Part shown: in pieces, positions 43,378-52,047 of the stretch | How positions within the stretch are numbered: the first letter of the stretch is position 1 | Layout: each line of letters starts with the position of its first letter | NCBI RefSeq assembly: GCF_018343535.1 | Contig: NZ_JAGYPF010000004.1 | Coordinates: 145,666-209,665, forward strand | Direction: 5' to 3' | Length of the DNA stretch: 64,000 nt | From: Neobacillus rhizophilus | Lineage (GTDB): Bacteria; Bacillota; Bacilli; Bacillales; Cytobacillaceae | Notes under the pieces: generated by a model | The model's input: the letters and a program-made list of their open reading frames with translations, nothing else | Database searches by the model: none | Told to the model about the DNA's origin: nothing | Program-made: the position numbers and the translations under genes

Positions 43378-44895
43378 ATGCCCATGAATGTTGATGTCAT
43401 CGTGATTGGCGGGGGCCAGGCTGCGCTTGCAGCAGCGATAGCGGCTAGGGAAGAAGGGGCACGTGTTGCCATAATCACCAAAGGGAAAGCCGGATTCGGC
43501 GGTTCATCCGTTATTTCAGATGGTGTCCAATCAGCCATTTTTTCAACAGGGGATTCGCCCGAAACCTTTTTCGAAGATATGATTCGTGGCGGCCGAAATC
43601 TATCAAATCCAATGCTAGCGAGAATTTTAGCTGAGGAGTGTACCTTCAGGGTCAACGAACTGGAGAGTAAATTCGGCATCCCCTTGGAACGAGAGCGGAA
43701 AATCAGTACGCCCGGACACTCGTTTCCGCGCAGGGTTTATGCCGCAAACGGCCTCGGGAAAAACACAACAAAGGTATTAAGACAATATGCGCTGGAAATC
43801 GGCGTAGAATTGTTCGAGCAGTCCACCTTGATTGATTTAATCAAGGTGGACCAGGTTGTGGTCGGTGTGGTCGTTGAAAAGGCAGCGGAATTACATGCTT
43901 TTTATGCGCCTTCTACGATTCTAGCAACAGGTGGATTCGGAGGGCTTTATGCGTCTACTGATAATCCAAAGGATGTATCAGGAGAGGGGATTGGCATGGC
44001 GTGGAGGCATGGTGCCGAGCTGGTCGGTATGGAATTTGTTCAGTTTTATCCGTACCGGCTCCAACATCCTGCGAACGTAGATGTCATGACCAGGATTTTT
44101 GGAAAAGGGGCCGTCCTTTTAAATGAGGGTGCGGAACGCTTTATGGCGGATTTTCCAAGAAAAGAGCTGGAAACACGAGATATTCTAAGCTACGAAATGT
44201 TCAAACAAAACGATGTGTACCTAGACTTTTCTAATGTTTCTGATGAGGATTTGGCGAAGGACAGTCCATATGTATACCGGCTTGTTAAAAAAGGACATCA
44301 AGGGGAGTGGAAAATGTACCCTGTTCAGCATTATTGCATGGGCGGGATTAAAGTGGATGAATGGGGCAGAACGAGTTTACAAGGATTATATGCCTGTGGG
44401 GAAACATCCGGCGGACTCCACGGGGCGAACCGGCTTGGAGGAGGTTCCCTGACAGAAGCACTTGTGTTTGGGCGTCGGACCGGCACGATGGCGGCTCAAG
44501 AAGGTGTGTCCGTTTCAAAAGCGTTCGAGATCCCTGCTTTTGGGGAAAACACTTTACCTAATGGAAAAGAGTTGGAGGTATCTCAACGACTAAAAGAAAT
44601 CATGTGGAACCTTGTTGGCATCGAAAGAACCACTAATTCCTTACAGCGGGCGGAAAAAGAATTAGACCTACTGGCGGCGGAATTAAATGAGGATAAAGGA
44701 GTCACGGCACTTCAGCTCCAAGATAAAGTCCGTGCAGCATGGGCAGCCGCGTTTGCCGGAGCGATGAGGAAAGAAAGCAGAGGGGCCCATATCCTTCAGG
44801 ATGTAAGAGGGGAACAGAAACAATGGGAAGGAAACCTTGTTATTAAAGGGAAAACCATTGAATTCAGGCAAGAAACTGTGAGTGAAAGGACATAA
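43378..44895 (+). CDS. Fumarate reductase/aspartate oxidase-type flavoprotein
   Basis: 505 residues. FAD loop DVIVIGGGQAALAAAIAAREEG, FAD region ILATGGFGGLYA, substrate/covalent-region QHYCMGGIKVDEWGRTS and GLYACGETSGGLHGANRLGGGSLTEALVFGRRTG. The pattern is that of SdhA/FrdA/NadB proteins that interconvert succinate-like and fumarate-like acids. No Fe-S or membrane subunit is nearby, so electrons may go to O2 or a soluble carrier. It could oxidise a substituted succinate to a substituted fumarate (inference). Confidence 0.85.
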   Translation: MPMNVDVIVIGGGQAALAAAIAAREEGARVAIITKGKAGFGGSSVISDGVQSAIFSTGDSPETFFEDMIRGGRNLSNPMLARILAEECTFRVNELESKFGIPLERERKISTPGHSFPRRVYAANGLGKNTTKVLRQYALEIGVELFEQSTLIDLIKVDQVVVGVVVEKAAELHAFYAPSTILATGGFGGLYASTDNPKDVSGEGIGMAWRHGAELVGMEFVQFYPYRLQHPANVDVMTRIFGKGAVLLNEGAERFMADFPRKELETRDILSYEMFKQNDVYLDFSNVSDEDLAKDSPYVYRLVKKGHQGEWKMYPVQHYCMGGIKVDEWGRTSLQGLYACGETSGGLHGANRLGGGSLTEALVFGRRTGTMAAQEGVSVSKAFEIPAFGENTLPNGKELEVSQRLKEIMWNLVGIERTTNSLQRAEKELDLLAAELNEDKGVTALQLQDKVRAAWAAAFAGAMRKESRGAHILQDVRGEQKQWEGNLVIKGKTIEFRQETVSERT

Positions 44896-44917
44896 CTTTT
44901 TTTACATAAAGGGGAAG

Positions 44918-45769
44918 ATGGCTGTGCGAACGATTTTTTATGAAGAGATTGTCAATCAGGTGGCCAACATGTGCCAAGAGGCCAATTTTGAGCTGGGCCA
45001 GGATGTTATTCAAGCCTTTCAAGCTGCCTTGAAAAAAGAAACCTCCGAAACAGGGAAAGACATTTTAGAGCAATTGCTGCTGAATGCTGATATCGCTAGG
45101 TCTGAGCGCGTGCCGATGTGTCAGGATACAGGTGTATCCGTTTTTATCGTCGAAGTCGGACAGGATTGCCACATTAGTGGCGGCAGTCTGTACGATGCGA
45201 TTAACGAAGGAGTAAAGAAAGGCTATGAAGAGGGCTATTTAAGACACTCAATTGTTGACCATCCGATCACTAGGGAGAAGAGTAAGGGCTATAATACCCC
45301 GTCGATTATTCATATTGAATTGGTACCGGGTGAGGACCTGGTCATTCATATGTCGGCTAAAGGCGGCGGCAGTGAAAATATGAGTGCCTTAAAGATGTTG
45401 AAGCCTGCAGACGGCTTAGACGGGATTAAGGACTATATTTTAAGCATTGTCGCCCAGGCAGGTCCGAATGCCTGTCCACCGTTAGTGGTTGGAGTGGGAA
45501 TCGGCGGGAATTTCGAGCGTTGTGCCTATTTAGCGAAGAAGTCGTTATTTAGGCCAATTGGTCATCGCAGTGAACGGCCGGAAATCGCGGAGCTGGAAAA
45601 GGAATTAATGGGAAAAATCAATGAGCTAGGTATTGGACCGCAAGGAATGGGCGGAAATACAACGGCTCTTGATGTGAAAATCGAGATTGAACCTTGTCAT
45701 ATTGCCGCGCTGCCCGTCGCTGTGAATTTGAACTGTCATGCCAGCAGGCATAAAGAGGTCAGAATTTAG
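44918..45769 (+). CDS. Class-I fumarase-type hydratase alpha subunit (second)
   Basis: Second alpha chain; 40-50% similar by eye to the one at 28912. Cluster cysteines in PMCQDTGVSV, ACPPLVVGVGIGG and LNCHASRH; AKGGGSENMS conserved. The frame opens at 44882 inside the flavoprotein; ATG 44918 follows AAAGGGGAAG, and the in-frame GTG 44924 aligns with the TTG start of the paralogue. Likely hydrates the unsaturated acid made by the flavoprotein (inference). Confidence 0.88.
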   Translation: MAVRTIFYEEIVNQVANMCQEANFELGQDVIQAFQAALKKETSETGKDILEQLLLNADIARSERVPMCQDTGVSVFIVEVGQDCHISGGSLYDAINEGVKKGYEEGYLRHSIVDHPITREKSKGYNTPSIIHIELVPGEDLVIHMSAKGGGSENMSALKMLKPADGLDGIKDYILSIVAQAGPNACPPLVVGVGIGGNFERCAYLAKKSLFRPIGHRSERPEIAELEKELMGKINELGIGPQGMGGNTTALDVKIEIEPCHIAALPVAVNLNCHASRHKEVRI

Positions 45770-45781
45770 GGGGGAGCATTA

Positions 45782-46360
45782 GTGTCAGCTATTCAAATCA
45801 CCAATCCAATATCCGAACAAGAATTGCTGAAATTAAAAGCGGGCGATCGAGTATTATTAAGCGGAACCATTTATACAGCCAGGGATGCTGCCCATAAAAG
45901 AATGTTCGAAACTCTGCAAAAAGGGGAAGAATTACCTTTTGATGTTGCCGGACAAACGATTTATTATGTCGGTCCGACTCCTGCCAAGCCAGGAGCTGTG
46001 ATAGGTTCAGCCGGTCCTACCACCAGCGGCCGGATGGACAAATATACTCCCGTCTTATTGGATCTTGGTTTAAAAGGAATGATTGGAAAAGGCTACCGCA
46101 GTGAAGAAGTCATTGAATCGATGAAGAAAAATAAAGCCGTTTATTTTGCTGCCATCGGCGGTTCGGGAGCATTGATTGCCAGAACCATTCAATCTGTAGA
46201 AGTGGTCGCTTACGAAGACCTGGGCCCAGAAGCGATTTATAGATTAACCATCAAAAACTTTCCTGCCGTGGTCATCATTGATAGTAAGGGAAATGACTGG
46301 TACAAAATAGGGAAACAGCAATTTTTTGAGCAAAATCATGTACAAGGCGCTGACTGTTAA
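45782..46360 (+). CDS. Class-I fumarase-type hydratase beta subunit (second)
   Basis: 192 residues: GDRVLLSGTIYTARDAAHKRM, YYVGPTPAKPGAVIGSAGPTTSGRMD, VVAYEDLGPEAIYRLTIKNFP. GTG start at 45782 after GGGGGGAG. Partner of the preceding alpha chain. Confidence 0.9.
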   Translation: MSAIQITNPISEQELLKLKAGDRVLLSGTIYTARDAAHKRMFETLQKGEELPFDVAGQTIYYVGPTPAKPGAVIGSAGPTTSGRMDKYTPVLLDLGLKGMIGKGYRSEEVIESMKKNKAVYFAAIGGSGALIARTIQSVEVVAYEDLGPEAIYRLTIKNFPAVVIIDSKGNDWYKIGKQQFFEQNHVQGADC

Positions 46361-46435
46361 GGTCGGCAGCCTTGTTTTTTTGAGAAAGGAGAAATAAATT
46401 TATGAATATTCGAAAAACTATTGAAAATGTATTTT

Positions 46436-46448
46436 GGATACAGTATCC
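46436..46448 (+). promoter_or_regulatory. Operator site, best copy of the island motif
   Basis: GGATACAGTATCC, perfect 5-bp arms around CAG, 45 bp before the lyase ATG. Clearest copy of the motif seen at 34290, 34456, 36374, 41196 and 41929. Confidence 0.75.
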
Positions 46449-46493
46449 TATTTATATAGAAAAACATCATTTTCCTGTTGGAGGAACCATACA

Positions 46494-47435
46494 ATGAAAT
46501 TGCCTGATCAAGTCACGATTTACGAAGTAGGCTTACGGGATGGGCTTCAGTTAGAGTCAAAAGTATTAACGGTGGATGAGAAGGTTGAGATTTTTTCTTT
46601 ATTGCAGAAGGCAAATGTATCTGAGATTGAATTTGGTTCGTTTGTCCATCCAAAACTCGTCCCGCAAATGGCCAATACGGCAGCATTTCACGAACATCTA
46701 AAGTCATACCCTGAGCTGAGCCTGATCGCTCTTGTTCCTAATTTGAAGGGGCTCGAGCTGGCTAAACAAACAGGCGTAAAGTCCGTCAATTATGTTTTTT
46801 CAGCAAGTAATACCCATAACGAACAGAATGTTCGGCAGACCACCGAACAGTCATTGGAAAACTTCAAGCATTTATCTCAATTTGCATCAGATAACGAGAT
46901 CAACCTTAACGTTACAGTTGCTACCTCATTTGGCTGTCCCTTTGAAGGTCCAGTTCCGCGACAACGCATCATGAATCTGATTGAACAACTTCTCTTACAT
47001 AACATCAAAAGAATTACACTAGCAGATACAACAGGAATGGCCAATCCGAAGCAGGTCTATCAATTGACGAAGGAAGTCGTGAATGAATGGAAGAATGTTG
47101 AATTTGGCTGCCACTTCCATAACACAAGGGGAATGGGGCTTGCCAATATCCTTGCCGGTTTAGAAGCTGGAATCACCGTTTTCGACGCATCCTTAGGCGG
47201 GATTGGCGGCTGTCCATTTGCCCCTGGAGCAACAGGTAATGTTTGCACGGAGGATGTGGTCCATATGATAGAAGAAATGGGCGTCCGCACTTCTATCAGT
47301 CTTGATGGTTTAATCGAAGCTTCCCATCGGCTGGGGGAATTACTGGAACATGACTTGCCAGGTCAAGTCGCAAAAGCAGGGAAAAGCTCACGCTTGTATC
47401 CTGTACCAAATAAAACTACAAGTTCTTTATGTTGA
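46494..47435 (+). CDS. HMG-CoA lyase-like enzyme
   Basis: 313 residues of the DRE-TIM metallolyase family: IYEVGLRDGLQLESKVL (RD motif), TLADTTGMANPKQVY, GCHFHNTRGMGLAN (metal His-x-His), and the active-site loop GIGGCPFAPGATGNVCTED with catalytic Cys. Cleaves 3-hydroxy-3-methylglutaryl-CoA or a related hydroxyacyl-CoA. ATG 46494 follows TTGGAGGAACC. Leads the CoA-branch genes. Confidence 0.88.
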   Translation: MKLPDQVTIYEVGLRDGLQLESKVLTVDEKVEIFSLLQKANVSEIEFGSFVHPKLVPQMANTAAFHEHLKSYPELSLIALVPNLKGLELAKQTGVKSVNYVFSASNTHNEQNVRQTTEQSLENFKHLSQFASDNEINLNVTVATSFGCPFEGPVPRQRIMNLIEQLLLHNIKRITLADTTGMANPKQVYQLTKEVVNEWKNVEFGCHFHNTRGMGLANILAGLEAGITVFDASLGGIGGCPFAPGATGNVCTEDVVHMIEEMGVRTSISLDGLIEASHRLGELLEHDLPGQVAKAGKSSRLYPVPNKTTSSLC

Positions 47436-47449
47436 GGGGATGAGGATAT

Positions 47450-48250
47450 ATGCTAGTTAAAACCTATGAAACGATCAAACTAGAGCGGGCGGAGAGCCAT
47501 CAAGGAATCGGCGTTTTAACCCTGAACCGTCCGGAATCCATGAACGCGATGAATACAAAAATGGCGTTGGAATTAATCGAAGCTTTTGAGGAACTTAAAT
47601 ACGATGAATCGGTCCGCGTTTTGGTGCTTACCGGGTCGGGTACTAAGAGCTTTTGTGTGGGGGCCGACTTGAAAGAGCGGAATGGCATGTCCCAGAAGGA
47701 TTGGAAGAAACAGCATGATTATTTTGAAAAAGTAACCGAGTGTATCCGCGAATTCCCGTATCCAGTGATTGTTGCCATTAATGGTTACGCACTGGGAGGC
47801 GGCCTTGAAATGTCTCTAAGCTGTGACATTCGAACCGCAGCAGAGGGTGTTGGACTCGGACTGCCGGAGGCGAAACTGGGATTAATTCCTGGCATCGGCG
47901 GTTCTCAATTGCTTCCTCGCATTCTACCAATTGGGTTAGCGAAGGAAATGTTGTATACCGGGAAACGGATTACAGCAGAAGAAGGTAAGCAGTGGGGACT
48001 AATTAACCATGTATTTGAGAGTGAAGCCCTTTTAGTGGAAACTATTAAACTAGCTGAAACCATTGCTATAAATGCACCTCTTTCCTTAAAAGCTTTAAAG
48101 AAAGCGGTTAGTAAAGGGACTGAAACAGATTTGGCCACGGGTCTTGCCTTAGAATTAGAAGCCTACTATAGATGTGCTAACTCAGAAGACCGGTTGGAAG
48201 GCATTTATGCCTTTAATGAAAAGCGGGCTCCGGAGTGGAAAGGGCGTTAA
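47450..48250 (+). CDS. Enoyl-CoA hydratase/isomerase (crotonase family)
   Basis: 266 residues. Crotonase fold with both catalytic acids present: GYALGGGLEMSLSCDIR (first Glu) and GLPEAKLGLIPGIGG (second Glu); FCVGADLKERNGMS holds the oxyanion-hole region. Hydrates an enoyl-CoA. 14 bp after the lyase gene. Substrate unknown. Confidence 0.88.
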   Translation: MLVKTYETIKLERAESHQGIGVLTLNRPESMNAMNTKMALELIEAFEELKYDESVRVLVLTGSGTKSFCVGADLKERNGMSQKDWKKQHDYFEKVTECIREFPYPVIVAINGYALGGGLEMSLSCDIRTAAEGVGLGLPEAKLGLIPGIGGSQLLPRILPIGLAKEMLYTGKRITAEEGKQWGLINHVFESEALLVETIKLAETIAINAPLSLKALKKAVSKGTETDLATGLALELEAYYRCANSEDRLEGIYAFNEKRAPEWKGR

Positions 48251-48273
48251 TTCGTTGGAAAGGAAAGGGTTAT

Positions 48274-48378
48274 TTGCGGGTAAATGGGTGTAACTTGCGG
48301 AAAACCGAGTTTAATTTGCGGATAAACGGTCTTTACTTGCGGATAACCCAGTCCAACTTGCGGGTATACAAAACAGTA
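48274..48378. repeat. 21-bp tandem array, TTGCGG type, five units
   Basis: TTGCGG begins at 48274, 48295, 48316, 48337 and 48358, exactly 21 bp apart, with variable tails (GTAAATGG, AAAACCGAG, ATAAACGG, ATAACCCAG). Same period and core as 20413-20496. A chance frame through it gives heptads such as NLRINGL, but no ribosome site supports translation. Confidence 0.9.
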
Positions 48379-48419
48379 CTATGCAAACCATTAAAAAATG
48401 ATCGTGGAGGTATATAAAA

Positions 48420-49589
48420 ATGACAAATACAAAACTAGTAGAAAACACAGAACACGAAATGATTCGGAAAAGCGTTCGAGCTTTATGTGAGCGCTTTCCG
48501 GAGGAATACTGGCGGGAAACTGATGAAAAAGATGCTTATCCTACCGCCTTTGTCCAAGCGCTAACCGAAGAGGGATGGTTATCCGTATTAATTCCTGAAG
48601 AATACGGCGGTGCTGGACTAGGAATGACGGAAGCTTGCATCATTTTAGAAGAGATCAATCGCTCAGGCGGAAACTCCGGTGCCTGCCACGCCCAAATGTA
48701 TACCATGGGCGCTCTTCTCCGCCATGGGAATGAGGACCAGAAACGAAGATATCTTCCTAAGATCGCAAGCGGGGAACTTCGCCTGCAAGCATTCGGCATC
48801 ACCGAACCTACCGCTGGAAGCGATACAACCAGCATCCAAACCTTTGCTGAAAGAGTTGGAGACAAATACGTGGTTCATGGTCAAAAAATCTGGACATCAA
48901 GAGCGGCGCATTCCGACTTAATGTTGTTATTGGCTAGAACGACACCAAAAGACCAAGTAGCAAAAAAGACTGACGGGTTGAGCCTGTTTATTTTAGACAT
49001 GAAGGAACAAGCGGATAAAATCGACATCCGCCCGATTGATACGATGATCAATCATGCGACTACAGAAGTATTTTTTGAAGGAGCGGAAATCCCGGTTGAA
49101 AATCTAATCGGGGAAGAAGGAAAAGGATTCCGCTATGTGTTAGGCGGAATGAATGCAGAGAGAATTCTCATTGCATCTGAATCCATTGGTGATGGCATGT
49201 ACTTTGTTGATAAAGCGGTCCAATATGCCAATGAGCGCGAAGTATTTGGCCGTCCAATTGGGAAAAACCAAGGGGTTCAATTCCCAATTTCTAAAGGCTA
49301 TATGGATATCCAAGCCGCTAAATTGATGAGAGATAAGGCTGCTGAAATGTTTGATGCTGGAATGGATTGCGGGGCCGAGGCGAACATGTCAAAATATCTT
49401 GCATCCGAAGCTACATGGCGCGCAGCGAATGCCGCAATGGACACATTCGGCGGATATGGTTTCGCAAAAGAATACAACATCGAACGGAAATTTAGGGAAG
49501 CACGTCTATTCATCGTAGCACCGATTACCAATAACCTGGTTGTAAGTTTTGTTGGACAGCATGTCCTTGGATTACCACGTTCATTCTAA
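48420..49589 (+). CDS. Acyl-CoA dehydrogenase
   Basis: 389 residues. FAD/substrate motifs: GAGLGMTEACIILEEINRSG, FGITEPTAGSDTTSIQT, GQKIWTSRAAHSD, EREVFGRPIGKNQGVQFP and the end block MDTFGGYGFAKEYNIERKFREAR, with the Glu of KEYNIER in the position of the catalytic base. Introduces a 2,3-double bond in an acyl-CoA using ETF. GTGGAGGTA site. Followed by a strong terminator. Confidence 0.9.
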   Translation: MTNTKLVENTEHEMIRKSVRALCERFPEEYWRETDEKDAYPTAFVQALTEEGWLSVLIPEEYGGAGLGMTEACIILEEINRSGGNSGACHAQMYTMGALLRHGNEDQKRRYLPKIASGELRLQAFGITEPTAGSDTTSIQTFAERVGDKYVVHGQKIWTSRAAHSDLMLLLARTTPKDQVAKKTDGLSLFILDMKEQADKIDIRPIDTMINHATTEVFFEGAEIPVENLIGEEGKGFRYVLGGMNAERILIASESIGDGMYFVDKAVQYANEREVFGRPIGKNQGVQFPISKGYMDIQAAKLMRDKAAEMFDAGMDCGAEANMSKYLASEATWRAANAAMDTFGGYGFAKEYNIERKFREARLFIVAPITNNLVVSFVGQHVLGLPRSF

Positions 49590-49600
49590 AACAACATCAG

Positions 49601-49627
49601 GAGGACCTTTTTTAAAAAAGGGTCCTC
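49601..49627 (+). terminator. Terminator after acyl-CoA dehydrogenase
   Basis: GAGGACC and TTTTT pair perfectly with AAAAA and GGTCCTC around 49613. It precedes the CoA-transferase gene by about 20 bp, so read-through may control it. Confidence 0.75.
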
Positions 49628-49649
49628 TCTTTGAAAAGGGGGAGCCAAG

Positions 49650-50867
49650 ATGCCAGGACCACTAAGCGGTATTAGAGTAGTGGATGTAACAACAAATGTT
49701 TCAGGGCCAAGTTTAACGATGATTCTAGCTGATTTAGGTGCAGAAATTATTAAAATTGAGAGACCTGATATTGGTGACGATTCGAGAGGAATGGGTCCTT
49801 TTTGGGAAGGGGAAGGTGTTTATTTCCTTCATATCAACCGTAATAAACAATCGATCGTCATCGATTTAAAAAAGGAAAGCGGCCGAGAGATTGTCTACGA
49901 CCTTGTCAAGACTGCAGACGTTTTTGTAGAAAACTTCCGCTTTCAAAAAGCGAAAAAAATGGGCCTTGGTTATGAGAGACTAAAAGAACTGAATCCTTCG
50001 TTGGTGTATTGTTCCTTATCAGCCTACGGCCAAGATGGCCCTCTTTGTGACCGCCCCGGTTACGATGCCATTGCCCAAGCAGATTCCGGCATTATTGGAA
50101 TTAACGGTGCGGAAGGGGCAGAGATTGCCCGTGTTCCAGTTTCAGTCCTCGATCAAGGGAGTGCGATGTGGGGAGCGATTGGGGTGATTTCGGCACTTTT
50201 TCATAAACAAAAGACGGGAGAAGGACAATTAGTCACTACTTCCCTTTATGAAACTGGGGTCTTCTGGGTCGGCTATCATATGCTGTCATGGCTTGCGACA
50301 GGTACGGAGCCTAAGAAAAATGGTGCCGGACATACGGCGTTTGCACCGTATGGGGCCTTCCACGCAAGTGACGCACCTGTGATTATTGGAATCTCCAATA
50401 ATTCCTTATTCAAACGTTTATGCAAGGTACTCGGAAAGGAAGAATGGGTTGAGGATCCGCGCTACAAAAATAACCCTGAGCGAGTGGAGCATCGAGAAAA
50501 TTTAAGAGTGGCGATTGAAAACATTCTCCAAGCTAAAACGGCGGATGAGTGGGTACAGCTATTAGTAGATGCAGGAGTCCCAAGCTCAAAGGTGAAGAAA
50601 ATATCAGAAGTAGTCCAGGATCAGCAGACAGAAGCGATCCAGATGTGGACTGATGTTGAACACTCAACTATTAAAGACTTCAAACTGCCAAGACTTCCTT
50701 TTGAGCTTAGCAGTTCACCTGTGTCCATTCAAAAGGCTCCACCTAAACTGGGCGGGAACACAGAGGAGATATTAAACAAGCTTGGTTACAACAAAGAACA
50801 AATAGAACAGCTTTTAAATGATGGGACCATCCAAATAGACGCTAAAAAGCTAGAATCGCATAAATAG
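49650..50867 (+). CDS. CaiB/BaiF-type CoA transferase (family III)
   Basis: 405 residues. Family-III motifs: GIRVVDVTTNVSGPSLTMILADLGAEIIKIERP, NRNKQSIVIDLKKESGR, the catalytic-Asp segment RPGYDAIAQADSGI, and GEGQLVTTSLYETG. Moves CoA from an acyl-CoA donor (often succinyl-CoA) to a carboxylic acid. In this island it is the probable activation enzyme (inference). Confidence 0.9.
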   Translation: MPGPLSGIRVVDVTTNVSGPSLTMILADLGAEIIKIERPDIGDDSRGMGPFWEGEGVYFLHINRNKQSIVIDLKKESGREIVYDLVKTADVFVENFRFQKAKKMGLGYERLKELNPSLVYCSLSAYGQDGPLCDRPGYDAIAQADSGIIGINGAEGAEIARVPVSVLDQGSAMWGAIGVISALFHKQKTGEGQLVTTSLYETGVFWVGYHMLSWLATGTEPKKNGAGHTAFAPYGAFHASDAPVIIGISNNSLFKRLCKVLGKEEWVEDPRYKNNPERVEHRENLRVAIENILQAKTADEWVQLLVDAGVPSSKVKKISEVVQDQQTEAIQMWTDVEHSTIKDFKLPRLPFELSSSPVSIQKAPPKLGGNTEEILNKLGYNKEQIEQLLNDGTIQIDAKKLESHK

Positions 50868-50878
50868 TTTCCAAGGAA

Positions 50879-50915
50879 CCCACTGCCAAATTGTAGGCAG
50901 TGGGCGTTCGTTTTC
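50879..50915 (+). terminator. Terminator after the CoA transferase
   Basis: CCCACTGCC (50879-50887) pairs with GGCAGTGGG (50896-50904), then CGTTCGTTTTC. A TTGACA at about 50919 starts a possible promoter for the next gene (TACAGT 18 nt later). Confidence 0.85.
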
Positions 50916-50981
50916 TTGTTGACAACACTAATTGGCAGGAAATACAGTAAATGTAAAAGGGGACAGAGAGGGGAAACCGTA

Positions 50982-51965
50982 ATGAAAGCAATTGTTGTCA
51001 CCGGCTTTGGCGGTACAGAAAACCTAAAATACAAAGATGTTGAAATGCCAGTTATAGCTGACAATGAAGTATTAATTAGAGTTGTGAAAACGAGTGTGAA
51101 TTTTGCCGATATTAAATCAAGATACGGGCAAAAAGGAGCAACACTACCGTTTATCCCAGGTCTAGATGCCACAGGCTTTATTGAAAAGATAGGGAGCAAG
51201 GTATCGGGGCTTGAAGAAGGACAAAGAGTCATCGCCTTCCCGAAAAATGGTTCTTATGCGGAATATGTGGTGGCATCGGATCAATTAGTCTTTACCATCC
51301 CGGATGAATTGGATTTCAAGACAGCAGCAGCTTGTCCGATTGTGTCTTTTTTGTCCTATCGTTTATTGAAAAATATCGCTGCCATTCAAAAGGGAGAAAC
51401 GGTATTAGTTCATTCGGCTGCTGGCGGAGTAGGGACAACTGCCATACAAGTTGCCAAGATATTGGGAGCAGCAAAGGTCATTGGGACTGTCGGCAGCAGG
51501 GATAAAATAAGATTGGCTGAAGAATGTGGAGCGGACTTCGTTATTTGCTATGAGGAGGAAGATTTCGCTCCCATTGTAAATGAGATTACCAATGGGCAGG
51601 GTGTGGATATTGTTCTCGACTCCATTTCTGGAGCCGTCACGGAAAATAGCTTCAATTGTTTAGCGCCATATGGCAGGCTGGTCCACTTCGGTAATTCCAG
51701 CGGCCATGTAGGAACAATAAAAACGGTTGATTTACATGCTAGCTGCAGAAATGTATTGGGTTTTAGTCTAGGGACAACGAGAAAGTTAAGGCCGCATTTA
51801 TTAAAAGAAACAGCTGAAGAAGTTTTTCCTCTTATAGTGAATAATCAGCTGAATATTAAAGTGGGACATGAGTACAAGTTGGAAGAAGCGGCAGAGGCCC
51901 ATAACCTTATGGAAAATAGGCTAAGTATAGGAAAAATAATATTGAATGTTGATCCAAATTTTTAA
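50982..51965 (+). CDS. Quinone oxidoreductase-like MDR protein
   Basis: 327 residues of the zinc-free medium-chain dehydrogenase/reductase branch: VNFADIKSRYG, FIPGLDATGFIEKIG, VLVHSAAGGVGTTAIQVAKILGAAKVIG (NADPH loop) and VDIVLDSISGAVTE. No zinc cysteine set. Reduces quinones or enones with NADPH. ATG 50982 follows GAGAGGGGAAACC. Probably its own promoter. Confidence 0.88.
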   Translation: MKAIVVTGFGGTENLKYKDVEMPVIADNEVLIRVVKTSVNFADIKSRYGQKGATLPFIPGLDATGFIEKIGSKVSGLEEGQRVIAFPKNGSYAEYVVASDQLVFTIPDELDFKTAAACPIVSFLSYRLLKNIAAIQKGETVLVHSAAGGVGTTAIQVAKILGAAKVIGTVGSRDKIRLAEECGADFVICYEEEDFAPIVNEITNGQGVDIVLDSISGAVTENSFNCLAPYGRLVHFGNSSGHVGTIKTVDLHASCRNVLGFSLGTTRKLRPHLLKETAEEVFPLIVNNQLNIKVGHEYKLEEAAEAHNLMENRLSIGKIILNVDPNF

Positions 51966-52047
51966 TTAGTTCATACCTATTACTTTGGTTAAAAAGAGGA
52001 ATAAATACCCATATTAAATATAAATAAAATATTTAAGGGGAATTCCC

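Noticed and set aside
48235..48417. 60-codon ORF with LR heptad repeats
   Set aside because: It starts inside the enoyl-CoA hydratase end, lacks a ribosome site and its repeats come from the 21-bp DNA array (21 is a multiple of 3).
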